64,000 nucleotides of DNA. Source: Mycoavidus cysteinexigens_B. GTDB taxonomy: Bacteria > Pseudomonadota > Gammaproteobacteria > Burkholderiales > Burkholderiaceae. Below the pieces are notes generated by a model, which was not told the DNA's origin, made no database searches, and was given only the letters and a program-made list of their open reading frames with translations. The DNA lies in NCBI GenBank assembly GCA_031963465.1, contig JASSUG010000002.1:372001-436000 (forward strand), given 5' to 3'. The first letter of the stretch is position 1, and the number at the start of each line of letters is the position of its first letter. The translations under genes were made by a program, and so were the position numbers. Shown in pieces: positions 26,288 to 35,350 of this stretch.

Positions 26288-27316
26288 ATGCAACGCGTAC
26301 TGATTATCGCTCCCAATTGGATTGGCGATGCGCTTATGGCGCAACCCCTTTTCATGTTGCTCAAGAAGCTGCATCCACGCATCATTCTAGATGCGGTCGC
26401 ACCAAACTGGGTGGCGCCGATACTGCAGCAGATGCCGGAAATCGACCACATCTATCCAACCCAGCTCGCTCATCGAAAAGTACAATTATGGCAACGCTGG
26501 CAGCTGGCGCAAACGCTGCGCACAGTCCAGTATGACGCCGCTTATGTGCTACCCAATTCAGCCAAATCCGCTTTACTCCCATGGCTTGCGCACATTCCGC
26601 TGCGCATTGGCTATCATGGTGAGCACCGTTATGGGCTGGTCAATGTGCGTCACCCCAATCCGCGCAAAAATGCACCGCGGCCAACCATGGTGCGCCACTA
26701 TGCAGCGCTGGCCTATGCCCCACGCGCGCAGTTGCCAGATGAGTTGCCGCTGCCGCGCATCACGCTCGAGCCGCAGCAAGCAGCGCTGGTTGCGCAACGC
26801 TTCATGCTGACGGCACAGGCGCCTCTTATCGTATTTTGTCCAGGCGCTGAATACGGCAGTGCCAAACGCTGGCCGGTCGAACATTTTGCGACGCTTGCCC
26901 AACTCATTACCTATGCTTTTCCTTATGCGCAAATTGTTACGCTTGGCTCAGCACAAGATGCGCCACTTGGCGCACTCATCACCGCACAAGCACCCCATGT
27001 ACGCAATTTATGCGGGCACACCACACTGAACGATGCATGCGCCTTAATTGCCAATGCCAGCGCCGTAGTCAGCAATGACTCCGGGCTGATGCACATTGCT
27101 GCTGCGTTGCGCCGACCGCTACTGGCTCTTTACGGTTCAAGCGACCCCCGCCATACTCCTCCCCTAACTGACACCGCGCGAGTACAATGGTTACATCTTG
27201 AGTGCAGTCCGTGTTTTGCGCGCGAATGCCCGTTGGGGCATTTGAACTGCTTGCGCCAACTCAAACCAGAACATATATTTGAGCAATTACGTGAGATGCT
27301 GCTGATCAAAAGTTAA
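26288..27316 (+). CDS. waaF: ADP-heptose--LPS heptosyltransferase II
   Basis: A GT9-family enzyme that adds the second heptose to the inner core of lipopolysaccharide at the cytoplasmic face of the inner membrane. The 342-residue protein begins RVLIIAPNWIGDALMAQPLF, typical of WaaF, and has FCPGAEYGSAKRWPVEHFA in the nucleotide-sugar domain and VSNDSGLMHIAAAL near the C-terminus. A cysteine-rich ECSPCFARECPLG segment close to the end is also typical of WaaF. It is 12 bp upstream of the NTF2-like gene. Confidence 0.95.
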   Translation: MQRVLIIAPNWIGDALMAQPLFMLLKKLHPRIILDAVAPNWVAPILQQMPEIDHIYPTQLAHRKVQLWQRWQLAQTLRTVQYDAAYVLPNSAKSALLPWLAHIPLRIGYHGEHRYGLVNVRHPNPRKNAPRPTMVRHYAALAYAPRAQLPDELPLPRITLEPQQAALVAQRFMLTAQAPLIVFCPGAEYGSAKRWPVEHFATLAQLITYAFPYAQIVTLGSAQDAPLGALITAQAPHVRNLCGHTTLNDACALIANASAVVSNDSGLMHIAAALRRPLLALYGSSDPRHTPPLTDTARVQWLHLECSPCFARECPLGHLNCLRQLKPEHIFEQLREMLLIKS

Positions 27317-27328
27317 CAAGAGAACCTC

Positions 27329-27775
27329 ATGCCTTCTTTCACTCGCCCATTCGATGCCGCTATTGATACGCTGCACGCCTATTACCATGCGCTGGCTGAC
27401 AGCAAGCTTGAAGACCTCATGGCGCTTTGGATCGATGAAGACGTGGCCAGTTTCATTAGCGTGGAGGGCATTCTTTTTAATGGTTTGGATACGATTCGCG
27501 AGCATTTGGCTCAGCAATTTGAATCTGGCCCCCTTAAGCTCACAGTGCTCGATACGCGCTCTTATGAAAGCCCAGGTACAGCAATCTATGTCGTGACCGA
27601 GGCCCATAAGCCGGTGAACCAAGATGAGCCACCCAAATTGGTGCTGACAACTTATGTTTTAGTCCAGGAATGCGGAAAATGGAGAGTCGCACATATTCAT
27701 GCCAGCCCCATGCCTGAGCAGGCGGCTTCGCTTTTTACCAATGGCCTCGAGCAAAATCAAGGGTCTTTGCACTAG
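27329..27775 (+). CDS. NTF2/SnoaL-like domain protein
   Basis: A 148-residue alpha+beta-barrel protein of the NTF2-like superfamily (DUF4440/SnoaL-like). The pattern AIDTLHAYYHALADSKLEDLM then LWIDEDVASFISVEG matches the first helices and strand, and RVAHIHASPMP the closing strand. Such proteins bind small ligands or act as ketosteroid-isomerase-like enzymes; no substrate can be named. It follows waaF by 12 bp and is probably in the same transcript. Confidence 0.8.
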   Translation: MPSFTRPFDAAIDTLHAYYHALADSKLEDLMALWIDEDVASFISVEGILFNGLDTIREHLAQQFESGPLKLTVLDTRSYESPGTAIYVVTEAHKPVNQDEPPKLVLTTYVLVQECGKWRVAHIHASPMPEQAASLFTNGLEQNQGSLH

Positions 27776-27826
27776 CAATAGCGCAACAGGCTCACTTTGC
27801 ATATCCGTTACGGAGTGGCCCTATCT

Positions 27827-30800
27827 ATGCCTGCAGCTGTTACCCATTTTGCGCAAAAAATAAGCCGCTACTTCATGGATTTTCTGCGCACAGATTTTAA
27901 AAAATCTGCTGTCCCGCGCCGGAAAATCCAACTACAGACTGAGGCTGGATGTCGGTGTGGCATACCGTTGCGACAATATTCCACTTTGCTTAGCGCAATT
28001 TGGAAACAACTTGCCGCGCCAATGGCCAACTTAAAACCCCTGCGCATTGGACCTAACCGTTACACCACGCCGATTAGTCCGGTCTTAAAAAATCTCGTCA
28101 AGCAGCAGATTGACGCTCTTGACGACACCATTTTTAATGCGGTACACGATGCCACGCTAGCACGCGCCACCGACTTACATGAGCGCGCTACGCAAAATCC
28201 TGAGGCCTTCGTTGATGAAGTGATCGTGTCCTTCGCTGATGCAGTATCAAAGCGCGTGATTCATCCACTCTTGAGCCTGCTCAACGAATCCTTTCAACAA
28301 CACAGTTATGCGGCGCTTGAATCTATTTTTGAGGTAGAACATGCTTTAGTTGAGTCACTATGCGCGGCAACCATCAGCAACCTGCCCAGCGCACTCAATA
28401 CCTTCATTGTCACGGGCAAGCTTGAACCTGTCCAGGCCGTTCTCACGGAGTTTTTTGTTGCGGCTGACGCACGCATCCAGTTAAAAGCATTTTTTGATGG
28501 CTTTGCAGCCGCAGACGCATATCAAGCACTACGCGACCTCTGGCAAACAATGCGCACGGGCGATAACCTAGCCTTTTATATTTATCTGTGCGAACTGCGC
28601 TTTGATAAGCTTGCCTTTCCTCTGTTTTATATTCCAGTCCAACTTAAGCTAGATGAAAAAACCAGCGAATATATGCTGGAACTTAACCCACATCTATATA
28701 CCAATCGTGATGCGGTTGATTTCATCTTACAAGAACTCAAGCCCGGCGCAGGTCAGTCAGCACTTTTCCCAATTGCGCAGCGAATTATTTATCCGCTGGC
28801 AAGCGCTAGTTTCTTGGATGAAATAAACCATATTGTCACTAAAATAACGCCCGTTTTTGATTTATCTGGGGCATTTGATGTGCGTTCCCCCACCTTGGAA
28901 ACCATCAGATCGAGCCAGCTCAAATTATCCAAAGCCTCTTATTTATCGGTTTTTGATAAAAGCGATGAAAGTCAGGTCAACGATTATGAAGCGCTGTTAA
29001 CAGCCACCGGCGCCGATCAAAACGAGGTCAACCAGCTTTTTAACGACATCATCCAACGTTTCATTACCGAAGAGCCCCAGTCCATTTGGCGAGAAGTTGA
29101 AGAGACATGGGAAAAGACACCGATTGTCGACCGTTTAGTGGGCCGCTCGCCGATCCCACTGAATGAAGAGCAACGCAAAATCTTAGCCGCGCTGGCTCAC
29201 CCTGCTTGCCGTTTTGTTACGGTACAAGGGCCGCCCGGCACAGGCAAATCGCACACCATTACTGCGATTGCATTTGACTGTATTATGTCGGGCCGCTCAC
29301 TGCTGATTCTGTCAGATAAAAAAGAAGCGCTGGACGTCGTCGAAGACAAATTGCAAACAGCACTCGCCAGTGTGCGGCAAGATAATGACTTTCCAAATCC
29401 AATCCTACGTTTAGGTAAAGCGGGAAATTCGTACCCACGCCTGGTATCATCAGCGGCCGTTGAAAAAATCAAGACATATTGGAAGGTCACAAAGGGACAA
29501 GCTGAACGCTTGGCGGATGAAACCGCCGCACAAGATGCCGCTGTGCGCGCGGACGTGGCGCAAACCATTGCCGCTTATTCATCGGTCACGCTAAAAGATC
29601 TGGCACGCCTACGCACCCTTGAAGGGCACATTACTCCCCATATATCAGGGCTTTTACCGCTATTGCAAACACCGCTCTCAGCGGATGCAGTGCAGCGTTT
29701 AGCCGCAGATTTGCTGTCAAGTGATGAGCGGATTGAAGCCAGTCGCTTTATCGCCAGCCATCTCGCGGCGGGTTCTTTACTTGAGATTGTATCTACATTA
29801 CAAGCCACCGCGCTATTGACCCAGTTGAGTGACGTTTGGTCAATGCGCCACAGCCTGGCACTGTTTGCCCCGCTGGGCATGGCCGAATATGCAGCATTAG
29901 AAAGATTTATTCTGGCCTATCACGCGATCCGCAAACCGATTGTGGGCTTTCTGTTTTCACGGGCACAAGTTCAAGCCCTTGACCAACAACTCGCCAATGA
30001 GTTGCCTTGCGTGCGCCCCTTAGCATTTCATAAACAGCTCAGCAAGCTACGTGAAGTCCATCTGATTCTGACACACATTGCGAAAACCTTACAGCAAACG
30101 CCGTCTTCGCCAGACCTAATGCGCTCGGTCTATCATGTATTGCTTAATTCCAGCACGCCCCCAGCAAGCGTCAGTAAAGTTGGGCGTTGGTTAGAGGCGC
30201 TCTGGTTGCTTGCCGGAGAACACTCGATCTTGCCGAAGCTGATGGAACCTGGCGCGTTAAAAGAATTCAAAGCCGCACCGCATATGCACTCTGCACAAAA
30301 CGTGCAGGCCTTACTGGATCTGCTGCATAATATCTCCGAGTACAGCCTGCTGTGGCAAACGTCCGGAGCCATTATCCGTAGCGCGCCCTGTTTTAACTAT
30401 GCCAGAGAGATGGAACGATTAGCGCAACTTCATACCACCCGCATGAGTAGCGAAATCGACGGGCGCTTTCTAAACTTTATTGATGATAAAAGCGCAACCG
30501 CAAAGACCTTAGCGGAAGTCATCAAAGCTAGACAGAAATTTCCAGTCGCGGCCTTTGATGCACTCACCCAAGCGTTTCCAGTCATTATTGCCAGTATTCG
30601 TGACTTTGCCGAATATGTCCCCCTGAAGCACGATGTGTTTGATCTAGTGGTGATCGACGAGGCATCACAAGTCTCCATTGCACAGGCATTTCCGGCGTTA
30701 TTGCGGGCTAAAAAAGTGGTTGTACTTGGCGACCAACGGCAGTTTAGCAATGTCAAATCCAGTCAGGCAAGTTTGGCGATGAACCACGGCTATCGCTCAG

Positions 30801-32191
30801 AACTGGAAGCCTATTTTAGGACGCATATCAGTGATGCAGCTGACCGGATCCAGCGGCTTAAGCAGTTCGACGTCAAAAAATCTGTGCTTGAATTTTTCGA
30901 ACTGATTGCCAATTACAGGAGCATGTTAAAAAAGCACTTTCGAGGCTATCAAGCGCTGATTTCACTGAGTTCAAAATTTTTCTATGATAATGCGCTGCAA
31001 GCGATTAAGGTACGCAGTAAACCCATCAATGAAATTCTCGAATTCTCATGGGTCACGCCGGCCAATACCCACGAGCCTTACCGCAACGTCAACTCCGCCG
31101 AAGGCGAGTTTATCGTCGCTTTATTGCGCACCATGATTGATGAGGCCAATCCGCACAGCGTCGCCATCATTACGCCATTTCGTGAACAGCAGCAATATTT
31201 GGCGAAAACAATTTTTCATGATCCTTATGCCAGTCAGTTTGAACAGTGCTTGCGCCTTAAGATTATGACCTTTGACACCTGCCAGGGGGAAGAGCGTGAC
31301 CTCGTGATTTATTCAATGGTCGCCGTGCCGAGCCACGATTCACTGAATTATATTTTCCCGCCCACCCTTGAGGATGTGGCCGAACGGGCCGAAGAGGCCC
31401 TCAAAGTACAGCGCCTTAACGTTGGCTTCTCGCGTGCTAAAGAGAAGATGCACTTTGTTCTTTCTAAGCCAATCGAACACTATAAAGGCTCGATTGGCCA
31501 AGTTCTGGCGCACTATCAAAGCATACTGCAACGAGATAAAACGGACCAGGCAAGCGCCACGGTGCCCGCGAATTCACCACTCGCTCAAAAAGCACTGGGA
31601 TGGTTGCTGGCGACGCCGTTTTATCAGCTTAATCAAGATGAGATTGAAATTGTCTCGCCCTTTCCAGTGAACGTTTACTTGCAGCAACTCGACCCTTCGT
31701 ACCAGCATCCCGCCAGGCGGATTGCTCTCCTACTACGTTTTTATGGCGAACAAAAAACCGTGAATGCGGTCTTGGAATATGATGATTTTGAAGAAAGTGC
31801 AGCCCAAAACGGCAACTCAAACCATTCCTCCCTGTCGCCCACCTATTACCGCCCCCAAGATATTGAACAGCAATTCATCTTAGAATCCTATGGTTACACC
31901 TTTATTAGGCTGAATCGCTTTAATCTGGGTGAAGATCCGGTAAAAACGCTCTCTGAACGCTTGTTCGCTTTAGTCGACGCCGCCCGTCAAGTGGCTGATG
32001 CAGCCGTGGTGACGGACATTCGCAGTGGCATTAAAGAGCTCGGCGATGGCAGCGCAAAGATTTGCCGCCGCTGCGAACAAATTAAAAACAAAGAGGCTTT
32101 TTTTGATCAAACGCTCAGTGCAGGGCAAGGGGGATATGGGCACATTTGTAGCGTATGCAAAGCGCAACGGAAAAGGCGGCGTTTGGGCTAA
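27827..32191 (+). CDS. Large SF1 (Upf1/DNA2-like) helicase with nuclease-like and zinc-ribbon C-terminus
   Basis: A 1454-residue protein. The first ~430 residues are helical and unassigned. The helicase has a Q-motif region PLNEEQRKIL, Walker A QGPPGTGKS (about 467-476), Walker B VVIDEASQ (about 940), VVVLGDQRQF (motif III), TFDTCQGEERDLVIYS (motif V) and NVGFSRAK (motif VI). Near residue 1330-1420 a Vsr/DUF559-like restriction-endonuclease fold is suggested by VLEYDDFE and IEQQFILESYGY with FIRLNRFN. The tail has two CxxC pairs (CRRC, CSVC). ATG 27827 is chosen, with GGAG upstream. Related helicase-nuclease fusions occur in defence loci; that role is inference here. Its 3' end lies in a 49-bp repeat bounding the Tc island. 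Confidence 0.8.
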   Translation: MPAAVTHFAQKISRYFMDFLRTDFKKSAVPRRKIQLQTEAGCRCGIPLRQYSTLLSAIWKQLAAPMANLKPLRIGPNRYTTPISPVLKNLVKQQIDALDDTIFNAVHDATLARATDLHERATQNPEAFVDEVIVSFADAVSKRVIHPLLSLLNESFQQHSYAALESIFEVEHALVESLCAATISNLPSALNTFIVTGKLEPVQAVLTEFFVAADARIQLKAFFDGFAAADAYQALRDLWQTMRTGDNLAFYIYLCELRFDKLAFPLFYIPVQLKLDEKTSEYMLELNPHLYTNRDAVDFILQELKPGAGQSALFPIAQRIIYPLASASFLDEINHIVTKITPVFDLSGAFDVRSPTLETIRSSQLKLSKASYLSVFDKSDESQVNDYEALLTATGADQNEVNQLFNDIIQRFITEEPQSIWREVEETWEKTPIVDRLVGRSPIPLNEEQRKILAALAHPACRFVTVQGPPGTGKSHTITAIAFDCIMSGRSLLILSDKKEALDVVEDKLQTALASVRQDNDFPNPILRLGKAGNSYPRLVSSAAVEKIKTYWKVTKGQAERLADETAAQDAAVRADVAQTIAAYSSVTLKDLARLRTLEGHITPHISGLLPLLQTPLSADAVQRLAADLLSSDERIEASRFIASHLAAGSLLEIVSTLQATALLTQLSDVWSMRHSLALFAPLGMAEYAALERFILAYHAIRKPIVGFLFSRAQVQALDQQLANELPCVRPLAFHKQLSKLREVHLILTHIAKTLQQTPSSPDLMRSVYHVLLNSSTPPASVSKVGRWLEALWLLAGEHSILPKLMEPGALKEFKAAPHMHSAQNVQALLDLLHNISEYSLLWQTSGAIIRSAPCFNYAREMERLAQLHTTRMSSEIDGRFLNFIDDKSATAKTLAEVIKARQKFPVAAFDALTQAFPVIIASIRDFAEYVPLKHDVFDLVVIDEASQVSIAQAFPALLRAKKVVVLGDQRQFSNVKSSQASLAMNHGYRSELEAYFRTHISDAADRIQRLKQFDVKKSVLEFFELIANYRSMLKKHFRGYQALISLSSKFFYDNALQAIKVRSKPINEILEFSWVTPANTHEPYRNVNSAEGEFIVALLRTMIDEANPHSVAIITPFREQQQYLAKTIFHDPYASQFEQCLRLKIMTFDTCQGEERDLVIYSMVAVPSHDSLNYIFPPTLEDVAERAEEALKVQRLNVGFSRAKEKMHFVLSKPIEHYKGSIGQVLAHYQSILQRDKTDQASATVPANSPLAQKALGWLLATPFYQLNQDEIEIVSPFPVNVYLQQLDPSYQHPARRIALLLRFYGEQKTVNAVLEYDDFEESAAQNGNSNHSSLSPTYYRPQDIEQQFILESYGYTFIRLNRFNLGEDPVKTLSERLFALVDAARQVADAAVVTDIRSGIKELGDGSAKICRRCEQIKNKEAFFDQTLSAGQGGYGHICSVCKAQRKRRRLG

Positions 32192-32220
32192 ATGCGGCAT
32201 TCCGAGGGCGCAAACCGACT
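32172..32220 (+). repeat. 49-bp direct repeat, left copy (Tc island boundary)
   Basis: It matches 51121-51169 at 47 of 49 positions, in direct orientation. It covers the last codons and stop of the helicase gene. Read on the minus strand it also encodes SRFAPSECRI plus stop, the C-terminus of the pilin at the other boundary. The flanking DNA on either side is unrelated between the copies. Confidence 0.85.
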
Positions 32221-32263
32221 GAGTAATTGGGTTACTAAGTGAGCCCATAACTCAGACTTTTTT
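32219..32263 (+). terminator. Rho-independent terminator after helicase gene
   Basis: CTGAGT at 32219-32224 pairs with ACTCAG at 32250-32255. Inner GGGTT/GAGCCC pairing extends the stem with a small bulge, and a run of six T follows at 32258-32263. It would end helicase transcription just past the left direct repeat. Confidence 0.65.
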
Positions 32264-32405
32264 GCCAATAATATAAGGCTTTCACAGACAACATCCGCCG
32301 TACGGCCCTTAATCTGCTACGACAGGACCCCTCTTACCCTAAGCATGGGATGGCGAAAAATCCGCGCTTCTTCTAATCATCAATATCGCGAGCAGTTGCT
32401 TTTTA

Positions 32406-35189
32406 TTAAGCAGCCGGCATAGCGCAATTGCCCTGATACCACAACGGGCCCTCTCTGTATCTACCCTTAGGTATACTGTTGATGACCGCCTCACGCTGCC
32501 CTGTCGGTAGCTCACCGCCTGGAATCCAGAGATCATTGGCGCCCATCTCATTTCCAGATGGGATTCTCAACTGCAAGCCTCTGACGTTAATATCAATCCT
32601 AACTAATTCCTGGCCTTGCCATGCCCCCGCTGGAATGCCCAATTTAGTTTCAACCGCAGCAATGTCACCCTTCGCATGCCCAAGCATTTGGTTCATCTCG
32701 CCTCTACTCATCACAAACTGCCCATCTGGCCGGCCAACGGGGTTTCTTCCGTAATCGTCTAACATTTTTTTCTGCACCAGATAAGAAGCACCGCGATAAA
32801 AATTGGAGAGATGCCCATCGATAAAATCTGCCCGAAGGTAAGTTTTAGGGTCAGGTCTATGCCCCCTTAATAGGCGCTTTATCCGCCTACTCTGCGCTTG
32901 ATCCAGGCCCGCCTTTGTTCTTCTCCTTAAAAATTTCTCACCAATCATCTCGTGTCTTTGATTTATCGTCTCGTCTATGTGTTGTATAGCGTGTGTACGA
33001 TGAACCCGGCTGCGCGTTCTCTGGGACGGCCCATCTGAAAAGGCTTGCGCTGTGCGGCTGATTCTCCCCCTACGTAGTGAGGACTTATGCGAACGCTTGC
33101 TTGCTACGCGCCTGTGCGCCACCGCGGCCAATCCATCCGGATCTTCCAACATGATCGGATTATTCTTGACCATTCCGAACAGATTGAGCCCATCAACGGT
33201 ACCCGCTGGATCGGGATTCAACCATCGTCCTAGCCATGGCGCGTAATAGCGGAAGCCGTAGTAGTACAAGCCCGTTGCATCACGTTCTTTGCCCGAATAG
33301 CGCATGACTTTATAATCGGCTTCCACCTCACTTTTCGTACTCCAAATGGCGGTACCGCCAAAGGGGTAATATTCTTCGTAACTCAGTATTTCCGCCGCCT
33401 GATTCAGCTCTAGCACGCTGGAGCCAAGATGATTGCTTAGGCTGTAGCGGAACTGGTCTTGAGGCGGAGCATCTTCTATCTGCCGCTTAGGTTGGGCCCA
33501 ATGCTGGATACGCACTTGCGCACGACCTGCTGTGCCGGCGCAAATGACGTGCAGTTCTTCGCTTAATGTGCCGCTGCTGCTATAGCGTCGACGTATTTCT
33601 AGGCCAGGCAGGTAAATAACTTCGGCACAGCGCATGGCGTGGGTTTCGCGGTCCACTAAGGTGTGCGTGGTTTTACGGATACGCTGCCCGCTGCTTTCGT
33701 ACTGATAGCTTTCTTCGTCGTCCGGCGCGTCCAGACGTGAAACGGGTGTCACACGACATAGCTGATTGCGCGCATCCCATGTAAGCGTTTGCCCACTGCT
33801 CAAGGTAGTGGGATTGCCATGGGCGTCATAGTCCAATTTGCTGAGGCTCTTCTTTGCTTGCAAGTTGGACACCACCTGCGCCAATCGGTTGCTCCCCTGT
33901 GCCATCTTAAAGCGGGATGCACCGGTCCCACCTTGAATAGTGGTCAGATTTCCTCCTGCATCGTATTCATAGGTACGCACGTAATTCACATACGTGCTAG
34001 GTAGAATCGGGGCGATCGAGGAAGAAGGCTTACGACCTCGCTGAGCCCTGGCATGTTCTCGGCCCGTCGCTTGCACCAATTGGTACAGGGCATCATAGCG
34101 GTAGGTGGAAGTTGCGCGGACGATCTTATTAGCAAAGAATTTTGTGCAAGGGATGCGGTCGTTGATACGTAAGATATTGCCCACGGGGTCGTAGTAATAT
34201 TGCAGCGTTTGCAATTCTTGCAAACGCCCAGATGGGATGAGGCGAGAGGTACACAGGCTACTGAGTCGTTGCGTTTCTGGTTCGTATGTGTATTTTGTAA
34301 CTACCCTATTACCATTCTCTTCCTGAAGTGCTTGCCCCGAGGCGTTGTAGATCACCTCTTTGACCACCGGCTGCTTTGTTTCTGAGCCGCACAATTTGAC
34401 CGAGGCGGCCTGTAATTGGCCGGCTATGTTGTACTTAAAATACTGTTCGTTGTTTTGCGCATCTTTCTGACTCAGCAACTCGCCCAGCGCGTTGTATGTC
34501 CAATGCGTCTCGTAATATTGGGCTTTTTCCCCCTTGTATTGTCGTTCTAGCCGGTTGTCTCGCTCTTCTTCATCCTTGGGCCAATCAGGTAGAAGCATAG
34601 CCGGTAGCAAACTCCGGACCTCGTGCTGCACCGCACCCGTTAAGCTATAACTTTTAATTTCACGCGTTCCCGCCGGATCATCATGTCGGATTAAGCGGCC
34701 TTGTCGATTATTTGCTGTGTCGCCGTGAGTGCCATAGGTAAAGCGCTCTACGCACTGTTCTTTGTCATCCTGCATTTTTTCGTGGATGGCCAGTGGCCGC
34801 AATAGGCTGTCATACTCCGTGCGCGTGCAAGTTCCGCGCGCATCGGTGGTTTGCAGCACTTGGCCCGCTGCGCCGTACCAACATGCCCGCCAGCCGGCAT
34901 CTACACTGTCAGTACGCAAGACCCGGCCCGACAGAGAATAAGACGTAACCAGGTTTGACCCCGCGTTTGAAGCAGCAAGTTTAGGGTCGATGCTGCTGAT
35001 CAACCGCCCCGCTGCATCGTATCGGTGTTGGGTGACTCGTTCAGTGCGGAGGGTCGGCGCCTTCGGGGTACAGTGATAGGCTACTTGGCGCACCGTCAAC
35101 CCGCGCGCATCAAGCACGGTTAATGTGGGCGTAGCCGCGCAGAGCGCGCCGATTTGTTCGTATTCCTTGGAAAGCATCATAAAGCGCAT
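32406..35189 (-). CDS. tccC1: Tc toxin TcC subunit (TccC-like Rhs protein) with unidentified C-terminal toxin domain
   Basis: A 927-residue Rhs/YD-repeat protein that completes the TcB-TcC cocoon. The N-terminal ~680 residues carry the TccC core with YD-type motifs (RHQYD-like, YDAAGRLISSIDP, YDALYQL) and end in the Rhs-associated signature DATGLYYYGFRYYAPWLGRWLNPDPAG, then NLFGMVKNNPIMLEDPDG. The last ~240 residues are the variable effector: a very basic stretch, then RIPSGNEMGANDLWIPGGEL near the end. I do not recognise its fold or activity. It is the distal gene of the Tc operon, 161 bp after tccC2, and shares a 1.57-kb core with it. Confidence 0.85.
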   Translation of the reverse strand: MRFMMLSKEYEQIGALCAATPTLTVLDARGLTVRQVAYHCTPKAPTLRTERVTQHRYDAAGRLISSIDPKLAASNAGSNLVTSYSLSGRVLRTDSVDAGWRACWYGAAGQVLQTTDARGTCTRTEYDSLLRPLAIHEKMQDDKEQCVERFTYGTHGDTANNRQGRLIRHDDPAGTREIKSYSLTGAVQHEVRSLLPAMLLPDWPKDEEERDNRLERQYKGEKAQYYETHWTYNALGELLSQKDAQNNEQYFKYNIAGQLQAASVKLCGSETKQPVVKEVIYNASGQALQEENGNRVVTKYTYEPETQRLSSLCTSRLIPSGRLQELQTLQYYYDPVGNILRINDRIPCTKFFANKIVRATSTYRYDALYQLVQATGREHARAQRGRKPSSSIAPILPSTYVNYVRTYEYDAGGNLTTIQGGTGASRFKMAQGSNRLAQVVSNLQAKKSLSKLDYDAHGNPTTLSSGQTLTWDARNQLCRVTPVSRLDAPDDEESYQYESSGQRIRKTTHTLVDRETHAMRCAEVIYLPGLEIRRRYSSSGTLSEELHVICAGTAGRAQVRIQHWAQPKRQIEDAPPQDQFRYSLSNHLGSSVLELNQAAEILSYEEYYPFGGTAIWSTKSEVEADYKVMRYSGKERDATGLYYYGFRYYAPWLGRWLNPDPAGTVDGLNLFGMVKNNPIMLEDPDGLAAVAHRRVASKRSHKSSLRRGRISRTAQAFSDGPSQRTRSRVHRTHAIQHIDETINQRHEMIGEKFLRRRTKAGLDQAQSRRIKRLLRGHRPDPKTYLRADFIDGHLSNFYRGASYLVQKKMLDDYGRNPVGRPDGQFVMSRGEMNQMLGHAKGDIAAVETKLGIPAGAWQGQELVRIDINVRGLQLRIPSGNEMGANDLWIPGGELPTGQREAVINSIPKGRYREGPLWYQGNCAMPAA
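33239..34810 (-). repeat. Near-identical TccC core block, copy 1
   Basis: About 1.57 kb nearly identical to 36307-37878 (constant offset of 3068 bp); only a handful of single-base differences are visible. It encodes the middle and Rhs-associated part of TccC1. Similarity falls sharply at both ends. Confidence 0.95.
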
Positions 35190-35350
35190 ATGCTCATATA
35201 GCGGTTATTTAGTTGGATACATCAGCCGATTTGACTCCAATGCGGATATTTTTTCCCTTAGAATCTGTTTAGGATCTTCCAAAAAGCTAGTTATTTGGAA
35301 GCCAAGCGCCGTGACCGAAGAGTGTACTGGCATCGCCTTGAGCGACCTGC

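Noticed and set aside
35190..35350. Gap between tccC2 and tccC1 as a possible orphan toxin tip
   Set aside because: At 161 bp it is too short, and no frame continued a toxin-like sequence.
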